Shown here one piece after another: positions 1-9,193 of a stretch of 64,000 nucleotides of DNA. The position numbers and the translations under genes were made by a program. This DNA is from Candidatus Tepidiaquacella proteinivora (GTDB lineage: Bacteria > Bacteroidota > Ignavibacteria > Tepidaquicellales > Tepidaquicellaceae), in assembly GCA_013348845.1 (NCBI GenBank), contig CP054675.1:1-64000 (forward strand). The letters run 5' to 3'. The notes under the pieces were generated by a model. That model made no database searches. It saw nothing but the letters and a program-made list of their open reading frames with translations, and was not told the origin of the DNA. Positions within the stretch are counted from its first letter, which is position 1. The number at the start of each line of letters is the position of its first letter.

Positions 1-13
1 ACTTATCCACTTT

Positions 14-775
14 TTATAAATTACTATTTATTTTCCCTTCCACAATCATTATCTCCTCCTCCGTAAGTCCGTATAGTTGGTACACTAAGCGGTCTATTTC
101 CTTTTCCAAATTTATGGTGTCAGCTTGTGGATTTTCTTTTTTCATTGCAAGGATTTTATCTACCAATTCTTCTATCTGCGAAACGATGGGCTGGTTTGAA
201 GATGTGATTGGGGGGATAGGGAAAGTTTCTAAAAAAACACCTTTAATTGCAATATCGCCCGCGCCAGTTCGATCCGAATACTTATAAATATAGTATTTGA
301 TAAAATCTGAATTTATATTACCAAGAATATATCTTAAATGTTTTCCAGTAAAAAAGAAACAAGATGCTTCAACAAATTTGTTTTCATTGTCTAAAGTGAA
401 TGCTAAATTTTTACCAATATTTTTATTTATCACCTTCTCCTTCTCAAACTCGGGGTAGTAAGTTGCAGCACATCTTTGGAGTGCATACCATTCATATCGT
501 ATTCCCGTCTCTTCTTTGTTTCTTTTTAGCAATTGATCCTTAAATTGTAAAAGATGAGAATAAATCGAAGGATATTGTTTTTGAAACTCTTTTTCAGCTT
601 CTTTGCTTGCACCTTGAATAGTTGTATCTTCATGTAATGGGAAATGCCATGGTATAAAAATCACCCACAACCCTACCCATTCGTAATAGTAGCGTTTAAT
701 ATCGCGACCACGAAGGATAGGTTTTATAATTGTCATAGTACGTTTTTGTTCTTCTTTATCTCTGCAATTTAACAA
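14..775 (-). CDS. C-terminal (TaqI-like specificity) fragment of Eco57I-type DNA methyltransferase, split off by a frameshift
   Basis: This frame encodes the target-recognition part of an adenine-specific DNA methyltransferase. The segment KPILRGRDIKRYYYEW near residues 19-34 is the conserved opening of the TaqI-like C-terminal specificity domain found in Eco57I-class enzymes. The region ETFPIPPITSSNQ followed by a coiled segment ending QLYGLTEEE, near residues 180-240, is the usual end of such proteins. The frame has only a TTG start and no convincing ribosome binding site. It overlaps the end of the preceding methyltransferase frame by 20 bases. The conserved text runs directly from the end of that frame (GVLTGLNEAFIIT) into this one. 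I therefore read the two as one gene broken by a one-base indel near 788-791, not as a separate subunit. It may be non-functional or a sequencing error. Confidence 0.85.
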   Translation of the reverse strand: MLNCRDKEEQKRTMTIIKPILRGRDIKRYYYEWVGLWVIFIPWHFPLHEDTTIQGASKEAEKEFQKQYPSIYSHLLQFKDQLLKRNKEETGIRYEWYALQRCAATYYPEFEKEKVINKNIGKNLAFTLDNENKFVEASCFFFTGKHLRYILGNINSDFIKYYIYKYSDRTGAGDIAIKGVFLETFPIPPITSSNQPIVSQIEELVDKILAMKKENPQADTINLEKEIDRLVYQLYGLTEEEIMIVEGKINSNL

Positions 776-3563
776 TATCTCTTTGGCTTTTCGATGTTAT
801 AATAAACGCTTCGTTTAAGCCGGTTAATACTCCACGATAAATTTTTACATCCCAATCTTTAAGAGGTTTGCCTATTTGCTCAATTTTCTCTTTAAGGCAT
901 TGCTCGGCACTGCTCCCTATATACCAGGCATCTTTGGTGAGCTTTTCTAATTTTACGGCTTGGCTGGTTACTGTTTCGTCAATTGTTGTGTTTTTGTTGT
1001 TGTAGGTTACAGCGCAAAGTTGATTGTTGTATTCAGTCTTTTGAATTATCAATATATTTGTATCTACGGTAGCGCTTTCAAATACACCGGGACCTAAGTC
1101 AACAAGCAATAGGGGATTGAACTTTAGAAAATACTGGCGGAGTTTTTCGCCATATCCTGCGCGCATCCATTTGTTGGATGTAATATAACATAGCACACCA
1201 CCTTTTCTAAGAACTTCTAAACCTTTTTCATAAAAAAGTACATAAATATCTCCCGTTCGGTCAAAGGTTACATAACCTTTATTTTTATACAAGTTTCCAA
1301 GTGTACCTCTGTTTTTTTGCAATTGAATATATGGCGGATTCGCAATTACAATATCAAAACCGTCAGTCATGCCAAACATCCATTCTGGGTCGAACCAGTC
1401 GGCTGAGGAGTTTTGGTCGTAAGGATCAAATGATGCAATTTGCTTAGCAACTATGTCTTTCCAACCATCTTTTATAAGTAGGTAGGCTAATTCTTTTCTT
1501 AAATCTTTATCTTTCTTTTGCAAATCAAGTTTTTCTTTACGGGTATTTGCTGTAAAGTATTTGTGGCGGAGTTCTTTCAATAGTTTTTCTTTTTCATCAA
1601 TATTTGGATTGCGAATAACTAGTTGCTGTGGTCTGTCTAACCCTATCAAAGTATTTGCCGCTACAAATTTTGTTTCTAAGTTAGGTAAACTGCGTATGCC
1701 TAAGTTTTCTTTTGTAGCATCAACTTTCTGGTCTAAAACAAGAGAGATGAAAAATCTTAATTTAGAAATTTGAGTGGCAATAGGCTGTATATCAACTCCA
1801 TAAATACAGTTTTCTATCAAATATAGTTTACGGGCATAATCAGGGAAGTTTATTTTTTCATCAAATGTTTCATAAATCTCTTTAAGTCTTTCTTCTTTCT
1901 CATTTTTATCTCCTAATTTAAAAGCCTCTTCGGTTTCTTTTAAAGCTTTTTGGAACTGCAACTCAAACCAGTATTTATTTTCTGGGTCTAATTTTTGTAA
2001 TATATGGACGAGACGGTGGAGTATACCCATTGGAAAAGCGCCAGAGCCACAGGCAGGATCAAGAATTTTGATGTTGTCAATAGCCAAGATAAGTCGATTT
2101 TTTTCCTCGTCAGAAAATTTTAGCTCTTCATCGGAATAAGAAACAAGCTTTTTGATTTCTTTTATATAACTTTCTTGTTTAGTATCAAAGAAAGAAGAAA
2201 AATACTCTACAAGTGACTCGGTAACCATATAGTCTACAATTTCTCTTGGTGTATAGTAACTTCCTGTAGCTTTTCTTGCTGGGGTTGCAGTTTCGGGGTT
2301 GTATGAGGCGAGCAGATTCTCAAATACTTTTCCTAATAATTCAGGATCAAGAGCAATTTCTTGGTCAATAGGTGTATTTTCATCAATTGTAAAATTGTAG
2401 CTATTCAGTATCTCAATAAGTCCCCTTACTGGTTTGTTGGTGCCGAGTTCATATTGTGAAAGGTCAATTATTTCTTCTTCCTGTTGAAAGAAAAGATAGT
2501 CTGGAATAATAGCCTGCTTTGCAGAATTTCTCGAAAATCCATCTACATAAATAACTTTTCCTGATTCGTCCTCTTTATCAAGGCAATCAAATAACCCACC
2601 ATTTAGAAATGGAATATCTTTAAAAATGTCTAATACCTCTTCCTTACTTATATTAAATTTGTCTGCATAGCGATAGAGGTTTTTAATACCATACTCCTTT
2701 TTATTAGCAGGATAACCATTATCTTCTGCAAATTTTCTCTCATTCATCTTCTGATTTAAAGTACCAAAAAAGAGATTTTGTAAAATAGCATTAAAGTACC
2801 CCGAGCTTCCAGTTTTGGAGCTTAGAAAGTCCTTTACAATACATCTGAGTTTTTCCCTTGAGAATAAAACTCGTGGGATTAACCCCTTTTCCTTTAAGAA
2901 CCAAATAAAAATTATTCTTGTAATTAAACGAATAAGATTTGTAGCATTACGTATTTCTTTATCCTTTTCAGGGTCATCACTGTATTTATAATCATCAGGA
3001 AATTGAACTTTGTCCATTGCCCAGAAGTACCAGTTTTGCAGTTCATTATAAAACTGCTTCGTAACCGGTTCTACAGAGAATGCTTCTTTAATATTTTGAA
3101 ATGTTGAAAAGTCCCCTTCACCAATTTGCTCAAGAAAGGTTTTGTTGGTAAGCTGGGGACTTACAAAATAGGTAAATCTCTTAAAATAACTCCACTGACG
3201 TTTTGTACCAGCATATTCTGGATAAATAAGTGAAAAACGGAAATTGCCATTTTCATCATAAAAGATAAATATGCCAGAATCTGCGAAAGTTTCTTTAAGT
3301 ATTTTTTTACCTTTTTCGTACTGAGCTTTTTTACCACTTCGTTCAGAAAGTGGTTGGGTTACATTAAAGGTGTAGATAAAGATTTTTTCATCTTGATTTA
3401 ATTGTATTTCACCGAGTTTTCTCCCTTGCTGGAAATTATCATCGTTATAGTGAGATAATTCTTCGTTTTTAGGTGCAAAAGAGCGATTTTTCTCTCGGAA
3501 AAATTGGATAAAATTATCTGGATAAAAATCGGTGATGATTTTATGTAAAAGTTCTTTACTCAT
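756..3563 (-). CDS. Eco57I-type adenine-specific DNA methyltransferase, N-terminal and catalytic part (frameshifted)
   Basis: This is the catalytic portion (935 residues) of a large gamma-type N6-adenine DNA methyltransferase. The SAM-binding motif DPACGSGAF is near residue 500 and the catalytic NPPY motif (VIANPPYIQ) near residue 740. About 480 residues precede the SAM motif and I cannot assign them to a known nuclease. Residues 60-130 contain PLSERSGKK and RFSLIYPEY. The frame stops 12 residues after GVLTGLNEAFIIT, just where the specificity domain should begin, and that domain continues in another frame at 14-775. The start ATG overlaps the TGA stop of the helicase by four bases (ATGA), so the two genes are translationally coupled. 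By context it should either protect host DNA from the linked helicase-nuclease or mark self in a restriction or defence system. The family assignment is firm, but whether it still works is uncertain because of the frameshift. Confidence 0.93.
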   Translation of the reverse strand: MSKELLHKIITDFYPDNFIQFFREKNRSFAPKNEELSHYNDDNFQQGRKLGEIQLNQDEKIFIYTFNVTQPLSERSGKKAQYEKGKKILKETFADSGIFIFYDENGNFRFSLIYPEYAGTKRQWSYFKRFTYFVSPQLTNKTFLEQIGEGDFSTFQNIKEAFSVEPVTKQFYNELQNWYFWAMDKVQFPDDYKYSDDPEKDKEIRNATNLIRLITRIIFIWFLKEKGLIPRVLFSREKLRCIVKDFLSSKTGSSGYFNAILQNLFFGTLNQKMNERKFAEDNGYPANKKEYGIKNLYRYADKFNISKEEVLDIFKDIPFLNGGLFDCLDKEDESGKVIYVDGFSRNSAKQAIIPDYLFFQQEEEIIDLSQYELGTNKPVRGLIEILNSYNFTIDENTPIDQEIALDPELLGKVFENLLASYNPETATPARKATGSYYTPREIVDYMVTESLVEYFSSFFDTKQESYIKEIKKLVSYSDEELKFSDEEKNRLILAIDNIKILDPACGSGAFPMGILHRLVHILQKLDPENKYWFELQFQKALKETEEAFKLGDKNEKEERLKEIYETFDEKINFPDYARKLYLIENCIYGVDIQPIATQISKLRFFISLVLDQKVDATKENLGIRSLPNLETKFVAANTLIGLDRPQQLVIRNPNIDEKEKLLKELRHKYFTANTRKEKLDLQKKDKDLRKELAYLLIKDGWKDIVAKQIASFDPYDQNSSADWFDPEWMFGMTDGFDIVIANPPYIQLQKNRGTLGNLYKNKGYVTFDRTGDIYVLFYEKGLEVLRKGGVLCYITSNKWMRAGYGEKLRQYFLKFNPLLLVDLGPGVFESATVDTNILIIQKTEYNNQLCAVTYNNKNTTIDETVTSQAVKLEKLTKDAWYIGSSAEQCLKEKIEQIGKPLKDWDVKIYRGVLTGLNEAFIITSKSQRDIVKLQR
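788..791 (-). other. Probable frameshift site in the methyltransferase gene (short homopolymer)
   Basis: The plus strand has TTTT at 788-791 (AAAA in the gene). Removing one base here joins the two frames as FIITSKAKEILLNCRDK, which leads straight into KPILRGRDIKRY. That matches the usual spacing between the catalytic and specificity regions of the family. Other one-base deletions within about 20 bases would also restore the frame, so the exact site is inferred. Confidence 0.6.
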
Positions 3564-6500
3564 ATCTTTCTGTTTTCAATTGCAATAATAATTTCTTTAG
3601 AGAATCCTTTGTGTTTTTCTTTCTCTTTTAAAAGATAGTTTGCTCCAAGCTCATTTTGGAGTGATGATATTTCCTTAACAGTTTCTTCCTTGCCACCAAC
3701 AGAATTTGCTAAATTAGCAATACGGCGTAGTGTATAATCTGATAGCGTACCGTAATCAATAATGTCTTCTTTCAAAGTTCTTAAAAAGTCCAGGTAGGGT
3801 AATAATTCGTTAAATGGATTTTTCAAAAAAGTGTTAATATTATTTAGTGCCTTTTGTTCAAGGCTTTGTTCGCTTTTTGGCACATGGTAATGCTCTTTAA
3901 ACTTTTTTACGATCTCATAAAAATCCCAAAAACCTTCACTCAATGGAAGTCTTTCTTCATCTTTCCTACAAGCAATTCTGTCAAAGACCTCCTCAAATAT
4001 GGGCTGATATATCTGCTTGTCATTATCATATTTTAAAACATGAATATAAAGCTTTCCTTTTTTTAAAAAAACAAGAAGCTCATTTTTATCACTTTTTTTG
4101 GCAACTTTTATGCGGTTGGGATAGTTTTTTAGCTCTTTTATGAGTTCAGGATTTTCTTCTAAGATTTCTAAATATTTTTTTAATACTTTAGTATAAAAGC
4201 TTTCTTCTTCAAGGGCATCTGGATTTTGTTGAATTCTCTCAAACAATCCTGATGGGGTTGGTTCCTCATCAACATCAAAGATTTTTGCATCTTCGCCAAG
4301 AGTGTTATGGATTAAAAACATTTTATTGCTTGCAATTTCACGTGATTTTACTAATTCCGCGCCCTGTTCAGTAGGGAAGAAATTCACAATATACAGTTCA
4401 TCAAAAACTTTTTTGCTGATACGATTGATACGACCAACACGCTGTATTACACGGACAGGATTCCACGGTATATCATAATTAATAACCATGCCAGCGCGGT
4501 TTAAATTAAAGCCCTCAGAAATTCGATCGGTTGCAAGCAGTATGTCGTATTTATCTTCTTGACCTTTGTACGATGCATCAAAGTTTTTGTTTATCTCAGA
4601 TATTTTTGATTGAGCAAGATCACCGCCAACTGTAAGTACTCTATTGTTGAAATGCTTTTCTAAAATTGGTTCAAGATATTTAACGGTATCAAGGTATTCT
4701 GAAAATATTACGACTTTTCTTTTAGGTTCATCATTTTTGAAATTTTGATTTAATATATCTTTTAAATTATTAATTAAGCAATTAACTTTTGGATCTTCTT
4801 CTACAAGGTCTAAATTTGAAAGTTTGGTTAGGATTTTATTGAAAAGTTCTTGATCAGATTCTATGTTGGCAATAAATTCATCTTTATATCGAAATTCATC
4901 AACTTCATATATTTCGTGATTTTTAGGGTATTCACCTTTTCTAATTTTATCTGAATATTCTTGAAGATATTTTTCAATTTCATCTATTTCGAGGTCATAG
5001 ATCTTTTCTAATAGAGAACGGTCAAGTATGTATTTACCTGTTTTAGTAATAAATTGCAAGGCATCTTCTGTAACCTTTTTAAAATTCATAATGCTTTGTT
5101 TAAAAGAGCCGAATGAGCTTTCAAAGCGTTTAACGAGCAATCGGCGCATAAAATCATACAAGTTGCGCTGTTGAATAAATTGGAAATTTTCTTTCTTCTC
5201 AAGTCCTTCTTCGTCAATCTTCATTCGATCAATCTTGTATTCAAAAGGCCTGTAGATAGCACCTTTAAATTTTCCGCCTTCATCAGGGTCGCCAAAATAA
5301 TCACTAATGACTTTATCATAAAATTCAGACTGCTCTTTTGTTAATTCAAAGAACCATTCTGTAGGGTTTTGAACTTTTGATAAATTTTTAACTTCATTGT
5401 TATATAATGGATTTCCCTGCAAATCAAGGCGATTGCGTCTAATAGTAACAGGCTCTATGACATCTCTGATTTGTTTTGCAAGATAATGGGCACGACTCTT
5501 TACTCTTTTCAAATCTATTGCTTCTTCTTCAAAAAGAACTTTATAATAGTCCTTTGCTTTTTTTATTTTTGAAGGAAGCTTAGAATTATGATACTTACTT
5601 ATATAGCTAAGCTTATCAAAAGTTCCTTTGAAAGTTCTGAATTTATCAACAAGGTTATTTTCAAGAGTAATTGATGACTTCTTAGGAACAATAAATAATT
5701 TTAATAAAGACAGAATATCGGCCGGTTTATTATTAAAAGGTGTTGCTGTAAGTAAAATTATTATTTTACCACGACAGATATTTTTCAAATATTCATAGCT
5801 CTTTGTATCCTGGTTCCTGAATCGGTGGGCTTCATCAACAATAACAACTTCAAAATCTTTTGCTTTGTTAACATATTCGGCTACATTTTCTAAATCACCT
5901 AACGAACGCACCTCCCAGTCATATAATCCAAAATCTTCCGTATATTTCGACCAACCCGAATTTTTATTTTTATCGCCAATAATCCCCGGTGGGCAAATAA
6001 CAATTCCACGTTTTTTTAATTCTCTTGCCACAGCACAGGCAATAATTGTCTTGCCAAGTCCTACAACATCGGCGATGATAACACCATTGTTTTTTTCTAT
6101 TATTGCAAGTGCCTGTTTAATTGCATCAATTTGATATTGATAAGGTGTATAATCAGCTTTTTCTAATAATCTTTTAATAGAATTTTCATTACCTCTTTGT
6201 TCATACGAATCAATATAAGTTTTTAATACTAGAACAAATGCTTCAAAAGGAGTTATCTCTTTTACAAGAGTCTCTGTTTTGATTACTTCAATGAGTTTTT
6301 GCTTAAGCTCATCTATTTCAGTAATTTTTACTGCTCTATTCCATAAATCATCAAAATACTTTTCTGCATCTTCAAAACCATAATCGCTTATTTCTACATT
6401 AAATTCATTTTGTGTAGTTATACCCGATTTAGTAAGATTACTGCTACCTGTAATAAAAAGATTCTTTCGTCCTACCTGACTTTCCTCTAATTTAAATAAG

Positions 6501-6937
6501 TAGAGCTTGGCATGATTTGGATTATAAGTTTTTCGAATTATCAGTCTATCATCATGGATAAGCTTCACAAAAAAATGAACCTGTTCATAAAATTCCTTTG
6601 TGTCGAAATCTTCGAAATTAAAAGATTTTTTAATTGATTGTAAAAATTTATAGGTACGTTCTTCGTCCGATAATGTACTATCGTCACTTGCCAATTCAAT
6701 AAGTCCAAAATTTGCTTTGTCAACGTTTAAGCCTACCAATACCTTGAGAAGTAGGTTATTATTGTCTTTCAAGCCTTCGTATAACTCTTTAACGCCCGAG
6801 AAATAAAAAAAACCAACTAAAAATTTTAATTCCTCGCTCTTTCGGATTAATTCAATAAGACGGTCACCAAGATTTTTAAATCCTTGATTTGTTAAAAAGT
6901 TATTAATTTGTTGTGGATGTTTTTGTTCTTTAGCCAT
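3560..6937 (-). CDS. PLD-nuclease / SNF2-type helicase fusion of a restriction or defence system
   Basis: This 1125-residue protein fuses a phospholipase-D-type nuclease domain to a superfamily 2 helicase. The PLD half-site is NHAKLYLF near residue 140, followed by ITGSSNLTKSG about 20 residues later, giving the HxK...N pattern of PLD nucleases. The helicase motifs are all present: Walker A (DVVGLGKT, near 292), VVDEAHRFRN (near 367), LLTATPFNN (motif III), ATDRISEGFNL (motif V) and QRVGRINR (motif VI, near 832). About 250 residues without a recognised fold follow. The family includes restriction-type translocases in which ATP-driven DNA movement is coupled to cleavage. The gene starts three bases after the HTH gene and overlaps the methyltransferase gene by four bases, so the three act as one operon. 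The architecture recalls the PLD nuclease and helicase pair of CglI/NgoAVII-type restriction, fused here into one chain. Confidence 0.92.
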   Translation of the reverse strand: MAKEQKHPQQINNFLTNQGFKNLGDRLIELIRKSEELKFLVGFFYFSGVKELYEGLKDNNNLLLKVLVGLNVDKANFGLIELASDDSTLSDEERTYKFLQSIKKSFNFEDFDTKEFYEQVHFFVKLIHDDRLIIRKTYNPNHAKLYLFKLEESQVGRKNLFITGSSNLTKSGITTQNEFNVEISDYGFEDAEKYFDDLWNRAVKITEIDELKQKLIEVIKTETLVKEITPFEAFVLVLKTYIDSYEQRGNENSIKRLLEKADYTPYQYQIDAIKQALAIIEKNNGVIIADVVGLGKTIIACAVARELKKRGIVICPPGIIGDKNKNSGWSKYTEDFGLYDWEVRSLGDLENVAEYVNKAKDFEVVIVDEAHRFRNQDTKSYEYLKNICRGKIIILLTATPFNNKPADILSLLKLFIVPKKSSITLENNLVDKFRTFKGTFDKLSYISKYHNSKLPSKIKKAKDYYKVLFEEEAIDLKRVKSRAHYLAKQIRDVIEPVTIRRNRLDLQGNPLYNNEVKNLSKVQNPTEWFFELTKEQSEFYDKVISDYFGDPDEGGKFKGAIYRPFEYKIDRMKIDEEGLEKKENFQFIQQRNLYDFMRRLLVKRFESSFGSFKQSIMNFKKVTEDALQFITKTGKYILDRSLLEKIYDLEIDEIEKYLQEYSDKIRKGEYPKNHEIYEVDEFRYKDEFIANIESDQELFNKILTKLSNLDLVEEDPKVNCLINNLKDILNQNFKNDEPKRKVVIFSEYLDTVKYLEPILEKHFNNRVLTVGGDLAQSKISEINKNFDASYKGQEDKYDILLATDRISEGFNLNRAGMVINYDIPWNPVRVIQRVGRINRISKKVFDELYIVNFFPTEQGAELVKSREIASNKMFLIHNTLGEDAKIFDVDEEPTPSGLFERIQQNPDALEEESFYTKVLKKYLEILEENPELIKELKNYPNRIKVAKKSDKNELLVFLKKGKLYIHVLKYDNDKQIYQPIFEEVFDRIACRKDEERLPLSEGFWDFYEIVKKFKEHYHVPKSEQSLEQKALNNINTFLKNPFNELLPYLDFLRTLKEDIIDYGTLSDYTLRRIANLANSVGGKEETVKEISSLQNELGANYLLKEKEKHKGFSKEIIIAIENRKI

Positions 6938-6940
6938 AAC

Positions 6941-7168
6941 TTATTTGATTTTACCATACTTTTTAGATGATAATTTAATATTCTTTGCTACTCTTCCAAT
7001 TGATTCCTCACTTATCCACTTATATATTACATCCTTTTTTAACCGCCACTGACCAGCGATTTTTAGGGAGGTTATTTGACCAGAACGGGCAAGTTTATAG
7101 GAAGTATGTTCATCCCTCTGTAAGTATTCTGAAAATTGTTTAAACGTTATTATTTTTTTTACTTCCAA
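6941..7168 (-). CDS. Small excisionase-family helix-turn-helix DNA-binding protein
   Basis: This 75-residue protein has the winged HTH layout of the excisionase/MerR-like HTH_17 family. The pattern is an opening FKQFSEYLQ, then SYKLARSGQI, then the wing LKIAGQWRLKKDVIYKWI. The start is a TTG about eight bases after a GAGAG stretch. It lies three bases before the helicase gene and is the first gene of the restriction operon. It could autoregulate the module or be a DNA-binding component of it. The family also contains phage excisionases, but no integrase or attachment site is visible here. Confidence 0.8.
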   Translation of the reverse strand: MEVKKIITFKQFSEYLQRDEHTSYKLARSGQITSLKIAGQWRLKKDVIYKWISEESIGRVAKNIKLSSKKYGKIK

Positions 7169-7480
7169 AAAGCTCTCTTATATTTAAACAAATAACCCTT
7201 CATAAATCTGGTTAAAACCTACAAAATAATGCAGTAATATTCAAGAGAATTTTTTTAAACTATATTTTCAGTTGTACTGGATAGCTTCGAGAAATAATCC
7301 TGAAAAAAATTAACTACATTTAACACACAAATATAATAACAAACACAAAAAAAATCTTTAGAATATAAAAACAAAGAAGTAATAAAAACATAATACAAAA
7401 AAAGCTTGCCTTTTAGATACTTGCTTAAGTAAATATTTTTAAAATTTTTTTAAAAAATATTAATGAACTGTTTAATACTA
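7169..7480. other. Intergenic region upstream of the restriction operon
   Basis: This 312-base stretch is extremely AT-rich and holds no convincing gene. It must carry the promoter of the minus-strand HTH-helicase-methyltransferase operon. A possible weak minus-strand element is TTGAAT, 17 bases, TAGGTT. An A/T-only inverted repeat at about 7432-7461 lies just after the stop of the next minus-strand gene and could be its terminator, although such repeats are expected by chance in this composition. Confidence 0.5.
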
Positions 7481-7897
7481 TTATTCAAAGAACAAAAAAT
7501 ACATTAAAGAAGAAAAAGCAATTTGTGTAATTACCATAGAAATCCCAAAATATATATCATATTTCCTTGACTTATCATAATATTCCTGATTTTTTGTTTG
7601 CTGATATAAATCATCATTTTCAGTTGCTTCATTTTTTAATAAATAAGCTGAAATTGTTCCAGCGAGAGTAACTATTCCTGATGCCCCTATTTTCCAGAAA
7701 TCCCGTTTTTTACTGAAGAAAATGTTTTTATCTTTTATTACTTTTATATTTCCTTCTTTTATTGAATCTTTTAGTATTTGATTTAATAATTTATCACGGG
7801 GTGCAAAAAAATTTGTTGAATCCTCTAAATTTTGTGAAAAAATTCTACCATTTAAGAGCAATAGATTAATTAATATTAATGATATTATATATCTCAT
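7481..7897 (-). CDS. Small hypothetical membrane protein
   Basis: I do not recognise this 138-residue protein. It begins with a signal-like hydrophobic segment (residues 4-18, ending near IFSQ). A hydrophobic segment follows at about residues 72-88 (IGASGIVTLAGTISAYLL) and a last one at about 116-137. Short charged stretches separate them, including KNQEYYDKSRKYDIYFG. The gene starts one base after the stop codon of the beta-propeller lipoprotein gene, so the two are surely co-transcribed and may share an envelope function. Confidence 0.7.
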   Translation of the reverse strand: MRYIISLILINLLLLNGRIFSQNLEDSTNFFAPRDKLLNQILKDSIKEGNIKVIKDKNIFFSKKRDFWKIGASGIVTLAGTISAYLLKNEATENDDLYQQTKNQEYYDKSRKYDIYFGISMVITQIAFSSLMYFLFFE

Positions 7898-7898
7898 A

Positions 7899-9068
7899 TT
7901 ATTTAAAACAATATATGTTTTTATCGTCGCTAGTTACTATGATATAATCTTTCCATATAGCAATTCCGCTTCTAATTCTGCCGTCAAGTTTATATTTCCA
8001 GATTATGTTTCCATTGTTTTTATTCAGGCAATAAATGTTTTTATCGAAAGATCCAATAAAAATTTTATCATTATGGATTACCGGAGATGCAGTTATAGTT
8101 CCACCTGTTTTATAGTTCCATAATTCATTTCCATCTAAAATATTTAAACAAAAGATCGCTCCGTTAACTGCTGCGATATATATATAATCAGAATCAAAAC
8201 AATTTGAGTTTATGGTTTTTGTATTTAAGTTTTTTTCCCATATAATATTTAGGTCTTCATCACAACAAAAAAATATGTTATTATTAGCGCTGAAAAATAT
8301 TCTTTTATTAAATATAGAAATATCTGAATTTATTGCTGCTTCAACATTAAGGTATTTAATTATTTCCCCTGTATTTGCATTTATTTTATAAAGTTTGCCG
8401 TTATCATTGCCAATATAAAGGATGCTATCAATTAAGGCGGGTGATGAGTAGAAAGAAAGAAAATTTTCTCCCTGGTTTTTAGTCTTTGCATTCCAGAGCA
8501 GATCCCCATTTTCTAAATGCATTTTTAACAAATCGCCCTTTACAGTTGCTGTGAATATAAAATTATTTTCTACTAATAACAAAGTTTCACATCTTGGAAT
8601 TTGTTTCGTCCATTTATATTTGCCATCTATAAGATTATAGCTTGCTATAAAATTGCCTTTATACCCGTTGGTAGTAAATAATATACAGTTATCTTTAATA
8701 ACAGGAGCGGAAGTTATGCTTTTCGGATTTACATAAAGAGAGCCAATTTTGGAACCCGTATTAATATCTGATAATAAGATGTAACCTTCAAGATTTGATG
8801 TGAATATTATATTGTTTGCAACAGTAACAGGGTATTTCGGATAACCTGCATCTGAGTTGTAATACCATAGTAAAGAAGGATTATTGCTGATTTTATATTG
8901 AGACTTTGAAATATTATCCCTCTGATTAGACCCCCCTGGGATAGTCCAATCTTCTTCCTTAGTCTCGAAATTGTATAAATTTAGTTTTATGGTTGTGCAA
9001 CCCTGTAAAATGGATATTATTGATAATAAAAATATATATAAATATTTGTGTTTTATAAATTTATCCAT
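7899..9068 (-). CDS. PQQ-type beta-propeller lipoprotein (BamB-like fold)
   Basis: This 389-residue predicted lipoprotein has a hydrophobic leader ending in the lipobox ILQGC (cysteine near residue 24). The rest is a run of PQQ-like blades. Each blade has the pattern of a G-x-L/I-W strand, for example ELWNYKTGGTITASPVI and NIIWKYKLDG, followed by IYCLN or IYCFK. About seven or eight blades fit the length, giving one closed propeller. The fold is that of BamB-like scaffolds and of quinoprotein dehydrogenases, but there is no sign of a dehydrogenase catalytic site. It heads a two-gene minus-strand unit with the small membrane protein. A role in envelope assembly or binding is inferred only. Confidence 0.85.
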   Translation of the reverse strand: MDKFIKHKYLYIFLLSIISILQGCTTIKLNLYNFETKEEDWTIPGGSNQRDNISKSQYKISNNPSLLWYYNSDAGYPKYPVTVANNIIFTSNLEGYILLSDINTGSKIGSLYVNPKSITSAPVIKDNCILFTTNGYKGNFIASYNLIDGKYKWTKQIPRCETLLLVENNFIFTATVKGDLLKMHLENGDLLWNAKTKNQGENFLSFYSSPALIDSILYIGNDNGKLYKINANTGEIIKYLNVEAAINSDISIFNKRIFFSANNNIFFCCDEDLNIIWEKNLNTKTINSNCFDSDYIYIAAVNGAIFCLNILDGNELWNYKTGGTITASPVIHNDKIFIGSFDKNIYCLNKNNGNIIWKYKLDGRIRSGIAIWKDYIIVTSDDKNIYCFK

Positions 9069-9144
9069 TACTTAATAATTGCAATATTAACAATAAAAAT
9101 CAATGAGTAAAAATCAATATTTTTCTTTTTAAAAAGTATATTAC

Positions 9145-9171
9145 TTGACTTATATTTAGTTTTTATATAAA
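9145..9171 (+). promoter_or_regulatory. Candidate sigma-70-like promoter for the TPR gene
   Basis: TTGACT at 9145-9150 is followed, with a 15-17 base spacer, by TATAAA/TAAATT near 9166-9173, about 20 bases before the ATG of the TPR gene. The spacing is ambiguous because the region is A/T only. Confidence 0.45.
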
Positions 9172-9193
9172 TTAATTTTAACTAAAATCTGTA

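Noticed and set aside
788-791. Programmed frameshift or phase-variable tract in the methyltransferase
   Set aside because: The homopolymer is only four bases, too short for typical phase variation, and no slippery heptamer with downstream structure is evident. A plain indel or sequencing error is simpler.
14-7168. DISARM or BREX as the name of the left-end module
   Set aside because: No DrmA/DrmB-like or PglZ/BrxC-like protein is present between 14 and 7168, and only the methylase, PLD and helicase parts match. Genes beyond the left edge cannot be seen.
6941-7168. Prophage or integrative element marked by an excisionase-like protein
   Set aside because: No integrase, attachment repeats or phage genes are nearby. 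HTH_17 proteins are common in restriction operons.
7432-7461. A/T-only inverted repeat as a firm terminator
   Set aside because: It has no G-C pairs, and such palindromes are expected by chance in this composition.
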